Origin: Atriophallophorus winterbourni | Taxonomy: Eukaryota; Platyhelminthes; Trematoda; Plagiorchiida; Microphallidae | Length of the DNA: 64,000 nt | Reading direction: 5' to 3' | NCBI GenBank assembly: GCA_013407085.1 | Contig: JACCGJ010001824.1 | Span: 1-64,000, forward strand | Shown: piece after piece, positions 1-11,989 of the stretch | Numbering within the stretch: the stretch's first letter is position 1 | Layout: each line of letters starts with the position of its first letter | Program-made: the position numbers and the translations under genes | Notes under the pieces: generated by a model | The model's database searches: none | Told to the model about the DNA's origin: nothing | What the model saw: the letters and a program-made list of their open reading frames with translations, nothing else

Positions 1-700
1 AACCTTCACGATATTAGCATTTTCTCCATTTCATGTTTGATAGCATGCTGACAAACCTTATTCATGAAGAGGCCTGATATGCGAGCTATAGAATATGTTG
101 AATATATCAAGAGTAATCGCTGAAAAGGATCGACGAACTGTTCACCGATTTCGATTGGCATCGGTTGGATTCCCGCGCCCATTTTAATTACTCCGACACA
201 AGTAACCCAGATCTGTCTCACAATGAACAGACTTCATAGGAACAGCGTCAAGACAGTACGTTCTCATCAACGACCTATGTCCCATGTGCATTGCTGTAAA
301 CTTTGCTGGAGTTATTGATAGTTTCCAGCGGATGGACCGGTCTTGTAACTGATTCAATCACTTTTGCAGGTTTTTCTCATCCTCGCTTGTACCAACCTCG
401 CCACCACATCTTAGGGTCGCGAGTAAAAGACAAGCAGTTTTCATCTAATACAGTAGACAGATCATTGACGAAAACTTTGAACTGAAATGCTCCGAAAACT
501 GAACAGTGTGAAAAGCCAGTATCACAATGTGATAGTCAGCGAAGTCGAAACAAGTGTCTAGATTTTTCCGGAGGTTTGTTTCAAACCACACGACACTACC
601 AGCATTGATTTTTAGGAAGCACAGACATGCGCAAATGTGAATGAAACATGAGAGAGGTCTTCTCACCCAAAGGCGAGAGAGGTAATGCAGGTAGCATTTT
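1..700 (-). mobile_element. LINE reverse transcriptase fragment, runs off the window start
   Basis: Reading the minus strand in shifting frames gives the middle of a CR1/Jockey-type reverse transcriptase. A degraded version of the GVPQGSVLGP box (CDTGFSHCSVFGAF) is followed by FKVFVNDLS near 480, the decayed FADD region, SIRWKLS near 340, and SSHIRPL near 75, which is the usual start of the C-terminal HxRPxLEY motif. Stops and frameshifts show it is dead. The 3' part lies outside the window. The upstream limit near 700 is where recognisable similarity stops. It is separate from the next fragment, because that one holds its own C-terminus. Confidence 0.7.
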
Positions 701-1079
701 TAATCGATCTAAAAGACAGCAGTCCATTTCAAAATCTTCTAGACAAGAAACGCTTTATTGTGTTTCTAAAAGATGTTCAAAAAACTTTGTTTTTTTTGTC
801 AGTAAAAAGGTGAATTTATTCCTATGGGTAACGCTCCGATTACAGCACCTGCACCAATCTTCCATTCCATGTTTGAACGCGTTTACTGAAGCTGCCGTTT
901 CTAGCTCTGCAAAGAGTGGGTTCCACGCGTTCAATACACGGATGCTAAAGAAAAGTGTTCTGGACTCCAGCCTGAAGTGCTGCTTACTCGTGTACTAACC
1001 ACAGAGGAAAACCGAAGGAATTAATTGAATCTGACATAACTCAATCCCATGACAGTTTTAAAGGTCACTTTTAAGATCA

Positions 1080-1980
1080 CTTTTGAGCTCCCTCCTTCAA
1101 AGCGAAAAAAGTACTAATGCTAAGAGACGATTTTCATAGTTGATGTGTGCCAGCCTATCGAGCATGCCAGTGGCCAGCTTCTGTACCTCTTCTAGCTGCA
1201 CAATATCCGTCTGGTAATATTTACCCCAAGCCAGAATACAGTGTTATGGATGCGGCTTTGCCTAGTAGAGGGGTAGAAGCACCTCAGATTTTCTGCATGT
1301 GGGCCCCTTGAGCCGCACCAGCACATTAGGCGATTCACTTAAAGCTGGCAGGTCTATGATTCCTAAACCATTTTTAGAGTATACACTAAAAAGTTCCATG
1401 TGGGCTTAGAGAATTGAGACAATCATGCTACCTGAGAGTGTAGAGAGCAAGTGACTGTTCTTCAGGTTATTGCCACGGTCCCATGAAACTTCCATGCTGA
1501 GAGTTTAAGTGGCAAAAGCCTGAGTTTGTCTGAATCAAAAGCCTAACTAAAGTCAAAATACAAGAGTTCTACCGCCATACAATCATCAATCCTCTCAAGG
1601 ACCTCATTTATCAAGCACAACCAGTTAGTTAGTCATGGCCTACTTTAATAAAATCGTGTTGTGTTTTACTTCGGAGGGAATGTTTGTGAATGTATCCACA
1701 AATTTCGTCGCCGATCAACTTTTACATAACCTCACATACTAAGCCAATGAAGTTGACCGGCTGGTAATTTTTGTCTGCCAAATTAGCTTCTCCATCATGG
1801 ATAGGCATTACAACACCACTTCATAGGAAATATACCTCGTCTGAGGAAAGTTCTACAAGTTTTGTAATCGGGGAGGTTATTCTGAGATCTAGCAATTAGA
1901 ACCTTCGTGGATGCATGGTACCAGGTGCTGGCGATTTGTTGTATGCTATGTCTGCCAATATACGCTCGACATTTCGCACC
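1080..1980 (-). mobile_element. Decayed LINE reverse transcriptase with C-terminus
   Basis: The minus strand carries, in order, an RT N-terminal box (NYQPVNFIGLVCEV near 1760-1720, matching the usual NYRPVSLTSVVCKIME), a QHDFIKV stretch near 1650 (QHGF box), ELLYFDFS near 1580 (YLDFSKAFD box), and the C-terminal LEEVQKLATGMLDRLAHIN near 1190, ending in LFSL. The catalytic FADD region is not recognisable between about 1500 and 1260, so part of the domain is missing or heavily mutated. Many stops. A 5'-truncated, inactive APE-type LINE copy. Confidence 0.7.
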
Positions 1981-2479
1981 TATAATGCAAGAACGCTACA
2001 TTAAGGACGTTCAGTGAGTGCACAATGAGATGATGGCGCCGAGATGTGCGACTAAATATTTCGACGTTGAACACTTTAAAAATGCGCGGAAAACCTGTGA
2101 GCTTATTCTAAGCTCACAATGATGGCAGAACCATCGCTACTTCCTTAGATGCCTACTCCTTTTCGTATTGAGCCATTAGATTAAACGTAGCTGTAGTATC
2201 GTTTCGAATTAGTATTGTCCTGTTGGGATAGTCTCGTATCGAAGAAATTTGTAGCGCACCAACAAAGGCGGGCTGCTTAAATACCGTACGCTTTCGCCAT
2301 CGCTTTTTAGTTCATCAATTTTTTCTCACCCTACTTACAGTTCATACACGAGTCGCAACTGATGTATTTGTGAATATATCAAAAAAATTTAAATTCTTCG
2401 TATCACTGTATTTTCTACATAATGCATCCAAACTCATCCATCTCTCACCTTATTAAATTCTCAAAAATCAAACAAGAAA

Positions 2480-2930
2480 CTGCACAGTGAGCTTAGATAG
2501 TGATAATTCTATAATCTTGAATAAGTTGAGAAACTTAGAATCTGACATACTAAGTTTACTTAACGAAATAACAACTTCTCAAACATTCTTTGATTATCCT
2601 AAACCGTTTTTAAATTTTATAAATCCCAATTCTGTTATTGATAATGATATCATGATACAAGCAAATAAAATTGTGGAAACTCTATGCGCTGATATCAGAC
2701 AGAGAGAAACCCACTCTAAGAATATCATTCTATTTGAAGTAGCGAATAATTATCCCTTAAATGACTTGAAATTTGTATTCTCACTTCATAACGCATTCCG
2801 ATTGGTTGTGCTGATTTTCTCCGCTTACGCAAACACAGCACAAAACAGTGAACCCCAAATCTTATACGATTCGCGGACAAATATTTCGTGTCATATTTAC
2901 TACAGACTAAAATTGTTTTGAAATCCATAC
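2480..2930 (+). pseudogene. LINE ORF1-like remnant
   Basis: An open frame from 2487 starts with a leucine- and asparagine-rich stretch that could form a coiled coil. It then gives RETHSKNIILFEVANN near 2700, matching the (E)RExxKNNIIIFNVP block of ORF1 proteins in CR1-like LINEs. After about 2795 the homologous reading moves to another frame (GCADFLRLRKHSTKQ, then TPNLIRFADKY), so at least one frameshift breaks it. ORF1 proteins of this kind bind the element's RNA; that role is known from the family and not shown here. The endonuclease fragment directly downstream is on the same strand and probably belongs to the same element. Confidence 0.55.
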
Positions 2931-2939
2931 CTCGATCAG

Positions 2940-3297
2940 AAGTAGAACACTCATCATGTACTGTTTACCATCTTATCACTCCTAATGGGTTGCATTTATT
3001 ATCCACCGTCTTCAACTATCTCTAAATTTGATTCTCTAATTAATTCGTTCATTGAAGCATCCATACAACACGCGCAATACAAACTATATGTTGATGACTT
3101 TAATATGCCTAAGTTAAACTGGCACGGTCCTGCACATCGCAGTTGCCATACCCCTTTTATCAGAACGCTTGAGTTACTAGGAAATAAGCAATTTATTACC
3201 AAACCTCCAAGAAATGACAACATTCTAGGCTTATTCATCAATCTGAACCTGTCCTTAGCTCTTGCTGAACGCATCTATCGAATCTGGTAGAATCTGA
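2940..3297 (+). pseudogene. LINE APE-endonuclease fragment
   Basis: The frame from 2985 encodes the C-terminal half of an apurinic-type endonuclease. IYYPPSST corresponds to the YRPPSS block, VDDFNMPKLNW to the GDFNxPxLxW block (the catalytic D and N are kept, the G is lost), and NILGLFINLNLSLALAERIYRIW to the final strand before SDH. The N-terminal half with the catalytic E and the whole RT are absent. The sequence is abruptly replaced by a Ty3/Gypsy integrase remnant near 3340. It resembles the endonuclease of the LINE at 16.1-16.6 kb. Confidence 0.7.
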
Positions 3298-3339
3298 AGA
3301 ATGGAAACACTAAATTGTTATACGCTGATCTGAATCTAA

Positions 3340-4050
3340 ATCGAAAGTTGTTGAATAATTCTATCAACAGATGAAAGCCGCACTTAAATCACATGGTAAT
3401 ACGGAAAATTGGGCAGAGAACCTGCCTTTGATCCTTCTTGGTATACGTGCTACTGTCAAAGAAGATGTCGGTTGATCTACGGCAGATTTAGTTTACGGCA
3501 CTCCACTCCGACTTTCGGGTGATTTGATCGCATCCCATGATGTGGCAGCAGATATTACTGTTCCTAACTATTTCAGTCTCTTACGACCCTTCATGTGTTA
3601 ATTGCGTGCCACCACAAATGACCCATACATTCGTAACGTTTACTTGCCGAGTGATTTACATTCATCTGCTTTTGTTTTTATTCGAAATAATCCCAAGTGC
3701 AAACTTCCATACACTGGACCCTTCAAAGTGAGTAGACGCTATGCCAAAAACTTCGTCATCCAGAAAAATGTTGCTCAAAATACGGTTACTATTAAAGGCC
3801 GTTTTTATTGCAGCATTGTGTGACGAAACGCCACCCTCAAACGCTCAAATCCAAAATGGTACTCACGATGTTGACCGATTTTCTTTATACCCGCCCACTG
3901 CTATTATTCCCAGTGTGCCTCAGTCAACCAATTTAACTAAGCCGTTTGAACTCTCTCACACATCTTCTGTCTTACCCTCTTCAATTGAAGAAACTCGGTC
4001 AGGTCGAAGACTCAGGTGGCTTGCAAATTTTGCTGTCTACGCCGGTTAAC
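3340..4050 (+). pseudogene. Ty3/Gypsy integrase C-terminal remnant
   Basis: From about 3340 the plus strand reads VVE*FYQQMKAALKSHG, the remains of the VERFHRQLKAAL motif at the end of the integrase catalytic core. It continues with WAENLPLILLGIRATVKEDVG and ADLVYGTPLRLSGD, which is typical of Ty3/Gypsy integrases. A TGA interrupts it near 3473 and a frameshift follows. The region 3602-3823 then reads as the C-terminal chromatin- or DNA-binding domain (YTGPFKVSRR, TVTIKGR). The last part, TRSGRRLRWLANF near 3990-4030, is the tail often seen at the end of Gypsy Pol. No LTR was recognised beside it. Confidence 0.75.
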
Positions 4051-4339
4051 TTTTATTGGTTTCCAGTGTTTGACTCTCTTCTAACGCTCTAGGGAGGGAG
4101 TATCATTGTGTTTTCATCAGTGTATATTTAATTTTATTAATTTTTTTATACTACACTATTGTTATGTTTAAATGATACATGTAAATATGTAAACGAATTC
4201 AATACATTATTCATGCCGCTCACGTGTTCTTTTTGTGGACAAGTCTATCGTGTGTTATTCTTTGGGATATGTATGCCGTGTTACGTTGAAAAGTGTGTTC
4301 CGGCATACAATATTTGGAAGGCGTACGCAGTAAGTGATG

Positions 4340-4765
4340 GAATCTCCGCTAGATAAACACCTACAGTGTCTCAGGGTAATCTTGGGCATCCAATATGCTG
4401 ACCGTGTAATTAACGCTGCCGTTAGAGCGACATGCAACAGATTACCTCCTCTTTCCGTTCACATCAAACGGTGAAGACTACAGATGTTTGGCCGCATCCT
4501 TCGTAAGACAGACTCAGCTCACACCAAACTCGTTCTTGACCCCAAACCCATTCGTACCTGGCGTCTGCGACAGGGCAGTCATGTGAAAACCTGGCTGATG
4601 GATGTGAAGGAGGATGTAGACGTTCGGGAATAAGCACTGTCTACGGCTGTCTACCAGATGGGATCGTGACTGGATTAAGATCCGCAACGATCTCGCCTCC
4701 GGGCTGGGTTCGAAGCATCAATGAAGCTGGCTAATCCACCCATGGAGCCAGCCGCACAAAATTAA
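4340..4765 (+). mobile_element. RTE-type LINE, 3' terminal fragment
   Basis: This stretch is clearly homologous to 28480-28890: both share the order of RLPPLSVHIK, RxFGxxLRKTDxxxxKxVLDxKP, KTWLxxVKEDVD, and the ending RSINEAG followed by a stop and the AATCCA...GGxGCCAGCC...ACAAAA segment. This is the C-terminal tail of RTE-clade proteins. The frame is broken in several places, for example between the HIK and GRI parts near 4475. Only the last 400 bases of an element are present, as expected for strong 5' truncation. Confidence 0.7.
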
Positions 4766-4769
4766 AATC

Positions 4770-5230
4770 TAAAAAAGTAGGTATTACAAGATTTGTTGTA
4801 GCGGGACAAGGCGCAAATGAGGAAGCAAGCATGTAAAGACTCAATCTTGCGTCGCTGTGAAGTACGCAACGAGAGACTGGTGCTGACCACCATTGAGCTT
4901 TACCCATTTTGCGAACGGTTACAAGAGAAGAGAATCGATCCTGGAGTTAAAGAATGTTGCTCTCGATCTTCTTCAAAATTTAATACACATGGTTAATGCT
5001 TGGCCGTGGGACTAGTGCTGCTGCCTGAAGAAGGGTAGCGGGTCGATCTTATGGACGCGTCGTGATAGCCTAAGTGGGAGTTTACCAAAAGACAAGATTA
5101 ACTTGCAGGCCAACACAACATGGTTGCTCTTTCCTAATTGTGGCAGAAATACCACTTTTTATACCGCTTCCAACAGTTGATATAACTAGGTCGAGAGTTC
5201 ATGGATAGTGACCCTTGCTGTATCTAGTTG
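4770..5230. other. No gene recognised
   Basis: Nothing convincing in either strand. It could be the worn middle of the LINE whose endonuclease lies just above it on the minus strand. Confidence 0.4.
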
Positions 5231-6010
5231 TTTCGTTTACGTGTTTGTGAAATGAGTGTAGACAGTCCAGAAAGTCGTTCGCGATCCCTCGGTCATGTGA
5301 TGTTTGGTATTCCAAGTTCATGTAAACGAAAGTGCAGAATGGTCGCTAGTGCCAATCGGAGTATCAACTTCCAAATAAGGTATATATGTGCGTATATTGG
5401 AGTGAAATACATTCCAGCGTTGAAGATTGCTTTAAGACACATCGTGTTGAAAATCTCACTTGTTTAAAAAAAACCAATTTCCAGTGACAAATCAAGAATA
5501 TCATTTTGAAACCAACCGCTAGAATGTTCCATATTTATCCAGTCTATATCGGGCCTATTGAAGTCGTCAAGTATTAAACAATCATATGCAACACCGTGTT
5601 ATTTGATTTGCATGAGCACCTGGGGAAGATGTACATGCGGTGTGCGATATCTAACCCAAATCGTAGCAAACCAGCTGGTTCTTTTTACTTTACACCACAA
5701 AATCTCACCAATGCCGATTGCGCTCTGAAATCTATCGATAACTTCCACAACATGATTTTCTTTGAAATATATAGCAACGTCACCACTTAAACTTGAAGTC
5801 ATTCTGTCAGTTCTGTGCTAGCGGTATTGAGATATTGCTCAATAGGAATATAAAATATCATAATACAAGCATATCTCACAAATAGCAACGACGTCTGACT
5901 TGCCAGATGCTACTGCAACACTTAGTTCATCCCACTCGTTTCTCATGCACATTGCGTTAAAAAAGAATTTTAATTTACTTCAAACAACGAATAGGTCTGG
6001 TTGTATTGTC
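5230..6010 (-). pseudogene. LINE APE-endonuclease fragment
   Basis: On the minus strand, from about 5960 downward, the reading is NEWDELSVAVASGKSDVVAI (catalytic E region), then SLSGDVAIYFKENHVVEVID (the RxGGGVAIYVK block), EILWCKVKRTSW, a decayed GDFNxPDIDW block near 5545 (DDFNRPDIDW), and a final TSDHSALSF near 5290 that matches the catalytic SDH motif. Most endonuclease motifs are therefore recognisable, but at least three frameshifts and several stops separate them. No RT follows below 5230. Confidence 0.7.
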
Positions 6011-6199
6011 GAAATTTCCATCGAATGCTCGATCTTCACTTAACTTCTTAAAAATCCACTATACTTTGATCCGTGACTCGCGTTGGGGGAACAAGTATGG
6101 TGACATAATGGCATCAGAACTAATTTGCATTTTCGGTATAGCTACGAAGAAATTGCGCGTTTTTACAAACTACCGCCAGGACAATTTTTGCATGAATAA

Positions 6200-6890
6200 A
6201 TTATCGATTAGCGAACTGATGTGAATGCATTAGTGTATGCATTACAGAGACAATATACTGATCATGACAAATATACTATTATGAACAAAATTCTGTGAAT
6301 AAAGCAGGCTACAAGGATAAGAATAATTTATCGAGACATACTGCTTGATTTGGAAGCCGATTCCCGTACCTTAATGCCATTTCAATGAAGATGTGCGAAT
6401 ACAATTTTTCCTGACACTCCATTATCGAGCTGGAGTACACACACTTGATTAGACATCATTGAAAGTCTTCATGATTTTGAAGATTACGATCAAATCACCA
6501 CGTAATCGCCTCCTTTTCAGTTAGTTAAGCTCCAGACTTAGAAAACTTTCCTCGTTTGACTTACTCAATTGCTCTGGATTTATGCAAGTAATTAGGCATT
6601 GAACACATTCAAGCTGGACTTGAACACAATACTAGCAAACCGATTGCATTGTATAATGGTATGGAAACCTTCAGCAACATGAAACATAAGAGTGATCAGG
6701 AGAGATAAAATGTTTGTTCATAGCGTGTTGTACAGCAGTTGCACATTGATCAACCTATTTTAAGTCTGCTGTAACTAATTTGAACACCGCTGGCACCTCA
6801 TGAATCTTTATTATACCCTCTAGGTTTCAACGAATTGTGACAAGAGATAGCTCTTTTTTAAATTTAACTGGAACATTATAATGTTTTCTG
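6200..6890 (-). mobile_element. LINE C-terminal fragment
   Basis: The minus strand carries the end of a CR1-type RT: LSLEL followed by LKRRRLRGDLIVIFKIMKTF near 6540-6460, which is the LFSLxRRRLRGDLIEVFKIM box. Upstream (6700-6890) the sequence matches the corresponding part of the LINE at 51.4-51.6 kb, with a shared block around the words DQCATAVQHA and DQCSAAAQRA. It is a separate copy from the endonuclease piece at 5.2-6.0 kb, because the order of domains would otherwise be reversed. Confidence 0.65.
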
Positions 6891-6894
6891 TACA

Positions 6895-7860
6895 ATCCTG
6901 TTTGCTTTTGTTTCTACATATTTATAAATAACTGCGCGACTTGTTCGGAATAATCAATCGTTCCTTGGATCCCACGTTCATAATCATTGTGAACGAAACT
7001 CCCAATGTTGCAGATCACTTGATCGCCGACTGTGTAGAATTATTTGTCTGCTTAATCTACAAAAATAAAACTTTTCATCTATGGTTATTAGAAGATTTCT
7101 AATTTGTGATCTGCAATAAACAGTTCAATTGGAGTTGTTCAAAGTTATCGTGTACAAAATAATATTCTTAATCTGGACATCATTGTGATTGGGGCTTAGC
7201 TTATTTTGCTATTGCCTATTTCGATTTCACGCTGCAAAGCCACCACGCTCTGGTGAGCCTAAGACATTTTGCTCATACCATAATCCTGGTATTTAAAATT
7301 TGAAGTCTGATTTCTATATATTTAAAATCGTGGACACATGATCACGACTAGCATCAAACACCGTTCTTATCGGTGACATTTACTGACTAACTTAGTTGTA
7401 CTATATACCAGACTCTGGTTTTCTCAAGATGCCATTTCAGAGAATCAGCATGATACCAGCTAGAAGACAATGTATAGTTACGTCGTTGGAAAGTTTTTTC
7501 ACACAGTCGAGTTTAAAGCCATAGACGTCGTGCACATCAAACTGGCTAAAAATTGATACAAGTTACAGAGATCTGATTTGATTTTTACGAACAAATGTGT
7601 CCGATGAAAAGAATCTCCGCAAGCTGTTTACGCCATCGAATTCGGCGGCAACACATTATCACAAATTTCTTGACGTATGCTCGAATTAAAGTAAATCGGC
7701 GCCATATTACGTCACGGAAATTACGGCAGCAGTGATTGCTTAATGACGTACAAAAGACACTTTTAATATTCTAAAATGACTTTTATCTCAAAAAGCGCTA
7801 GAAATGAGTAAGTGCATACTCATATGAAATATTACGAGATTCGGTACTATCTCGCGGGAT
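6895..7860. other. No gene recognised
   Basis: AT-rich sequence without a recognisable domain, repeat pair or RNA gene on either strand. Confidence 0.4.
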
Positions 7861-7865
7861 CCTAA

Positions 7866-8237
7866 TTTACCTATTCTAACAATCTGTGCGGTAAACCCCT
7901 TATATCGGAGATTCTCGAGTTTTCAAACAGTAATCTTCTACCAGCGTATTCGAAAATCTGGTCAAGGCAACGCATGGTCGACTGCAAGACGCCGTTCTCC
8001 ATCGGACCGCTTAGACTGGCTTCAAATGAGCTGACTATCGCCATGCACGTGTTTGAACACCTAAGGAAGTTTGTGATCATCAGCCAATCGATTTTAAGAT
8101 CAGCTTTGCTTCTGAATATAATGGAAAAGGCATCGTGGATACTCGGTGGTCCAGTGAATGTTTTTCGTCGCATTACTGGACGAATTGGCGACATTGTTGC
8201 AATGCAGCACCAGCTATTCGAAGCTCAACTTAGTTAA
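7866..8237 (+). CDS. Unknown ORF, possibly an unrecognised element
   Basis: An open frame of about 124 codons follows a TAA near 7863; the first ATG is at 7974. It reads KPLISEILEFSNSNLLPAYS, then RMVDCKTPFSIGPLRL, and ends in HQLFEAQLS before a TAA. The opposite strand is open over nearly the same span (7871-8194), which is unusual in sequence this AT-rich. The local base composition is closer to coding DNA than its surroundings. I do not recognise a family in either direction. It could be an exon, a fragment of a transposon protein, or chance. No splice sites or neighbours help to decide. Confidence 0.2.
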   Translation, partial: FTYSNNLCGKPLISEILEFSNSNLLPAYSKIWSRQRMVDCKTPFSIGPLRLASNELTIAMHVFEHLRKFVIISQSILRSALLLNIMEKASWILGGPVNVFRRITGRIGDIVAMQHQLFEAQLS

Positions 8238-8239
8238 AT

Positions 8240-10740
8240 GACAGAGAAGAGGATTAGGTCAAGGTCAATCTTGGCTAAACCACATGTCCCTTAACAGCGT
8301 GCATTAAGGCATTCACACATGGTACAGGACACGCGATGCACAATGAACCACGTCCCACTGCTGTTCGCACTCACTAATCGATTTCGTCCCGAGGTCAATC
8401 TTTGAGAAAATAATTAAGTTCGCCCATAAAACCCGTAATAAAAGAGCAATCCTATTGGATAAACTCAATTATAAAGCATAAGGACGAAGATAAGTACACA
8501 CCTAGCTTTTATAGCTCAATCAATTAGCCACAACACTGAACTGAACAATTTTGTCCAGGTTGTCACTTCAAGCTGATTTGTTAATCGATTTCGTTGTCTG
8601 CGTGCTCATGATTTTGAATGTACATCTCTCTAACCGTTTCTAATAACACTTTATAAACTTGAATTATTACAGGTCACCGATTGATATCATCGTCTTTTTT
8701 GCGCTTCCTTGTCTTGCGTTATGTCGAGAAGTGGCGTTCTGCAGATCATTCGGAACTTCTAACGAGCACTCTCTATCATATATTTTTTTTCCCCACATAC
8801 GTGAGTGCTTATCAACGTATACCCGTTGCATTTGAACACATCCTCAAAACAGTAGTGACAATAATAATCTGCTAATTTTAATTTGTACGCATACAAAATG
8901 ACCCACAAGCACGTTAAAGTTGTATGACTCAAGTTTTCCACTATTAATTATAGCCACTTTCGCATTTAGGATATGCAAATTGTCAGCATGACATAATATG
9001 AATCTATTCGACAGGTTTTGCAACGGCTATACCACTATGGAGTTGTCGTTATTCCAGATAAATCCTCATTCCATGTGAAATCACGTTTTTTTAAAAAAAA
9101 CTGGGTGGATCTTACAGGAATTGATAGTATGAAAAGAAAAAATTCCTATATCTGAATACAACCTTGTTCGAGCTTACTATGGAAGCTTCTTCGATAGCTC
9201 GATATCGTCAAATATTATAGAGGCTCTATATCGTATTGCGTGAAGATAGCGCAGTCGCTCATCTCTTCACTTCGCTCTGAATAGTGAAATATCTTAATGG
9301 GTGTTGATGCTAAAAGCTTTCAAGAAACCTAAAACATCCCTCGGTGCTCTTAGGTGAAAGGAGGTAGTCACAAACCCATTGCCGTTTGTATTGCTGATTC
9401 TCCTGTTGATCCAACTTCACCAGCATATCTAAAAACCAGCTCCAATATGCAGTAAAGTTCTGGCCAGTTTCCCACATAGTTTGGTAATTTCGCATCCCAA
9501 AGTTTTTCGATCGTCTTCATAATTCGGAAGTTTCGAGTTGAGTGTACTGTCGCGCATTTCTGTTAATCGTTGTGGGGTTTGTTTTTGTACACTTAAAGGG
9601 TTTCCTCGCCGCTTGTACGAACGAACACTTGATTCGTGTATCCTGTTTTCTAGATCATTAAGAAAAAGCGTCCGGTGTTGAATTCAGTTTGGTTTCAATT
9701 GGTTGAAATTATGTGTGCTTTGTCTACTGGAATACAACTCCACATTTAAACATTGACTCCCAGAATTTTTCATATTTTTCCTGTGATACGGAATCACCAA
9801 ACAAACCGGAGTTATCTAAACAATATCACGGAAAAAAGTTTGATCCTCTTCAACCGAATACATTGCGATTGTTGGTTTTCTTATTTTCGACTTTGTCAAT
9901 ATTAAATTCACGCGGTCTAAATCATTACTGCCCATTATTCGAAATTAATCATTATAAGGAATATTAGCTTACCCGTAATGAACAATATACACCCAAACCT
10001 CTTGTAATCAACTCCAAATTTAACCACCGACATCCCAAGTTTTCGAGCGTTACGAGCATGAAATCTGGAAAAAGCTATGATTAGTTTCATCTGCGAGGTT
10101 GGTGAAAGTATAAATGCTCTAATTTTTATCCGATAGCGTCAATACTGGTCTATAACAATGTACACGAGTTCATTGCAGCGGATACTTTGCATACCCACTT
10201 AGGGAGCAATGACCCTATAAATGAAGAAGAATGATTCTGTTTGAAAAACTGGTCGTGGTGCGCTATGGGCAAATTGTGTACTGTATTCTAAGTAGAATGT
10301 GGAGGAAAATACGCGTGTATAAAATCTATAAGAAAATATATACTTCCGTATTATTGTGAGTGCTTCGCATTGCGTTACCGCTAACAATTATCATTTTTCT
10401 GCCATATAATTTTCTCGCTCGTATTGCTCGTTCGATATAAATCAAAGCAATCTAGTTTACCGAAAAGGAAGAGATTAGTAATCCGAAAACTTGTAATTTG
10501 TGGTCCCTCAACACGTGGGCTTTGTCAGACGTTCACGCAACGTTCGGGCGAGTGTGTGTTATGTTGTTTCAAACTAAACGGCACACGGCTTCATGTTGGA
10601 AAAAGTTAAGCAATATAAACTTACGTTCAGAATCATTACGGAATTATTTCGAAGGAAAATAATTCCTACAAACTTGCTTGGTTCAAGATACCGGATGCTG
10701 GCCACTTGTAGACCTGATATAAATATAGATATTTAAAAAT
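8240..10740. other. No gene recognised
   Basis: About 2.5 kb with only short open frames (for example 9310-9495 minus and 9713-9967 plus) and no motif I can assign. No second copy of any part was noticed in the window. Confidence 0.4.
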
Positions 10741-10859
10741 AATCTGAACCTGTCCATCATGACCTCATGTTGTCAATACTCATTGCTAGCTAAGTGGAAT
10801 TTAAGCTTCAGGAAAGAATAAAAGAATCATTTAATTCCGGTAACACTAAACTTGTCAGC

Positions 10860-11640
10860 CAAATATTAAGTATTTTTGTTTATCCGAGAGCTCTGTGTTA
10901 CCATACAATTATCGGTTTACGATACAGTTTTGTTCCTGAGATATATTAACGACTTACAAATTTTAGTACTATCTGCTGTGCTTGACTTCACAGAAAGCGC
11001 TAAGATTTGGCGTAATACGATATCCATAGCTGAATGCCTAACCTGCACTGAGAACTAGACATGATTCATGGCTGGTCTCAAAAACGAATCGCCGCCTTTT
11101 ACTATATAATGTAGCTTATTATCATTAAACACCCCACTCAACAACAATATTTCATCGGATATATTGTTATTTAAACCGTCTCGTTCGAAAAGGATGTGGA
11201 TCCGATTATTCAGCCAGAATAATGGAACGCGACGCAAAGCTAAAAGCAACTTGGATCTCCTCAGTAAAGCTTTCGATTTGTTTTGACGGCAATATCATTT
11301 GGAAATTAATTTCAAGTATCATCATTCCCCCTTCGAATATGCCATACAAGTATTAGTTTCATTGTTGAAATAATATATATTGGAAACTTCGAGGCGCCAA
11401 ACAAAAATCCACGCCCTCGGATTGTCTAACCATCCACGAAGAAGGCTTGCATGACTATAAAACGAAATTAGACAAATTTTATTGCATTATTCGTTTCCAG
11501 AACACTTATATACTGTTTAATCTATGTTCTTATATTGTTTATACACTTAAATTTCAATTTTTACCATCCTATGGTTGTTGTTAAGCTTGTTGCTTTTTAG
11601 ACCATTAAAAACCTTGAATTACCTTGAATTACTGAAGATA
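10860..11640 (+). mobile_element. LINE 3' fragment with terminal tail
   Basis: The plus strand reads LFLRYINDLQIL then TESAKIWRNTIS near 10930-11030, which is a decayed LFLIYINDLP...FADDxKIWR block of an APE-type LINE; the FADD itself is lost. After a poorly conserved stretch the copy ends at about 11570-11635 in the same 3' terminus seen elsewhere in the window: a TGCTTTTTAGACCATTAAA block followed by short ACCTTGAATT repeats. The tail fixes orientation and the 3' end. Confidence 0.6.
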
Positions 11641-11759
11641 CATTCATCCTAAAACAAATTATCACGAGGATCACTAATTTTCATTTGGACAGAAAGTAAT
11701 CAAACAGTAAACTACAGACTAAATACTCATTTGCGTTCATTTTCATTACACATACACCA

Positions 11760-11801
11760 CCCTACGATCGGTTTCGTGCTGTTTGTACTGCTCAGCTAGG
11801 G
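11760..11801 (-). ncRNA. Decayed hammerhead ribozyme, second copy
   Basis: Same architecture as the copy 230 bases away. The core reads CTGAGCA instead of CTGATGA, stem II is GTAC/GCAC with one mismatch, GAAA is kept (11775-11772), and stem III is ACC/GAT with a mismatch. Stem I (CCCTA against TAGGG) still pairs at five positions. The core changes should abolish cleavage, so this is a worn copy of the same motif. Confidence 0.6.
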
Positions 11802-11989
11802 ACAGTAAAATCAGGATCCGCATGGGCTTGAAACAGTGGAGGAATGGTAAACAAGGAGCGCTTGTATGCCACTGTTGGATAAGGCTGGTACGACCAACCT
11901 GTTAAATCACGTGTCCAAACACATGTTTAAATGGGTTAAACCTATAACCATGAACCAAAATACTCATTTGCATGCATTTCCATCACACA

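Noticed and set aside
4700..4725. GGGTTCGAAGCATC as a tRNA B box
   Set aside because: It lies inside the conserved RTE C-terminal coding region and no tRNA fold surrounds it.
9310..9495. Minus ORF WETGQNFTAYWSWFLDMLVK as a Gag fragment
   Set aside because: Composition is suggestive but no motif supports it.
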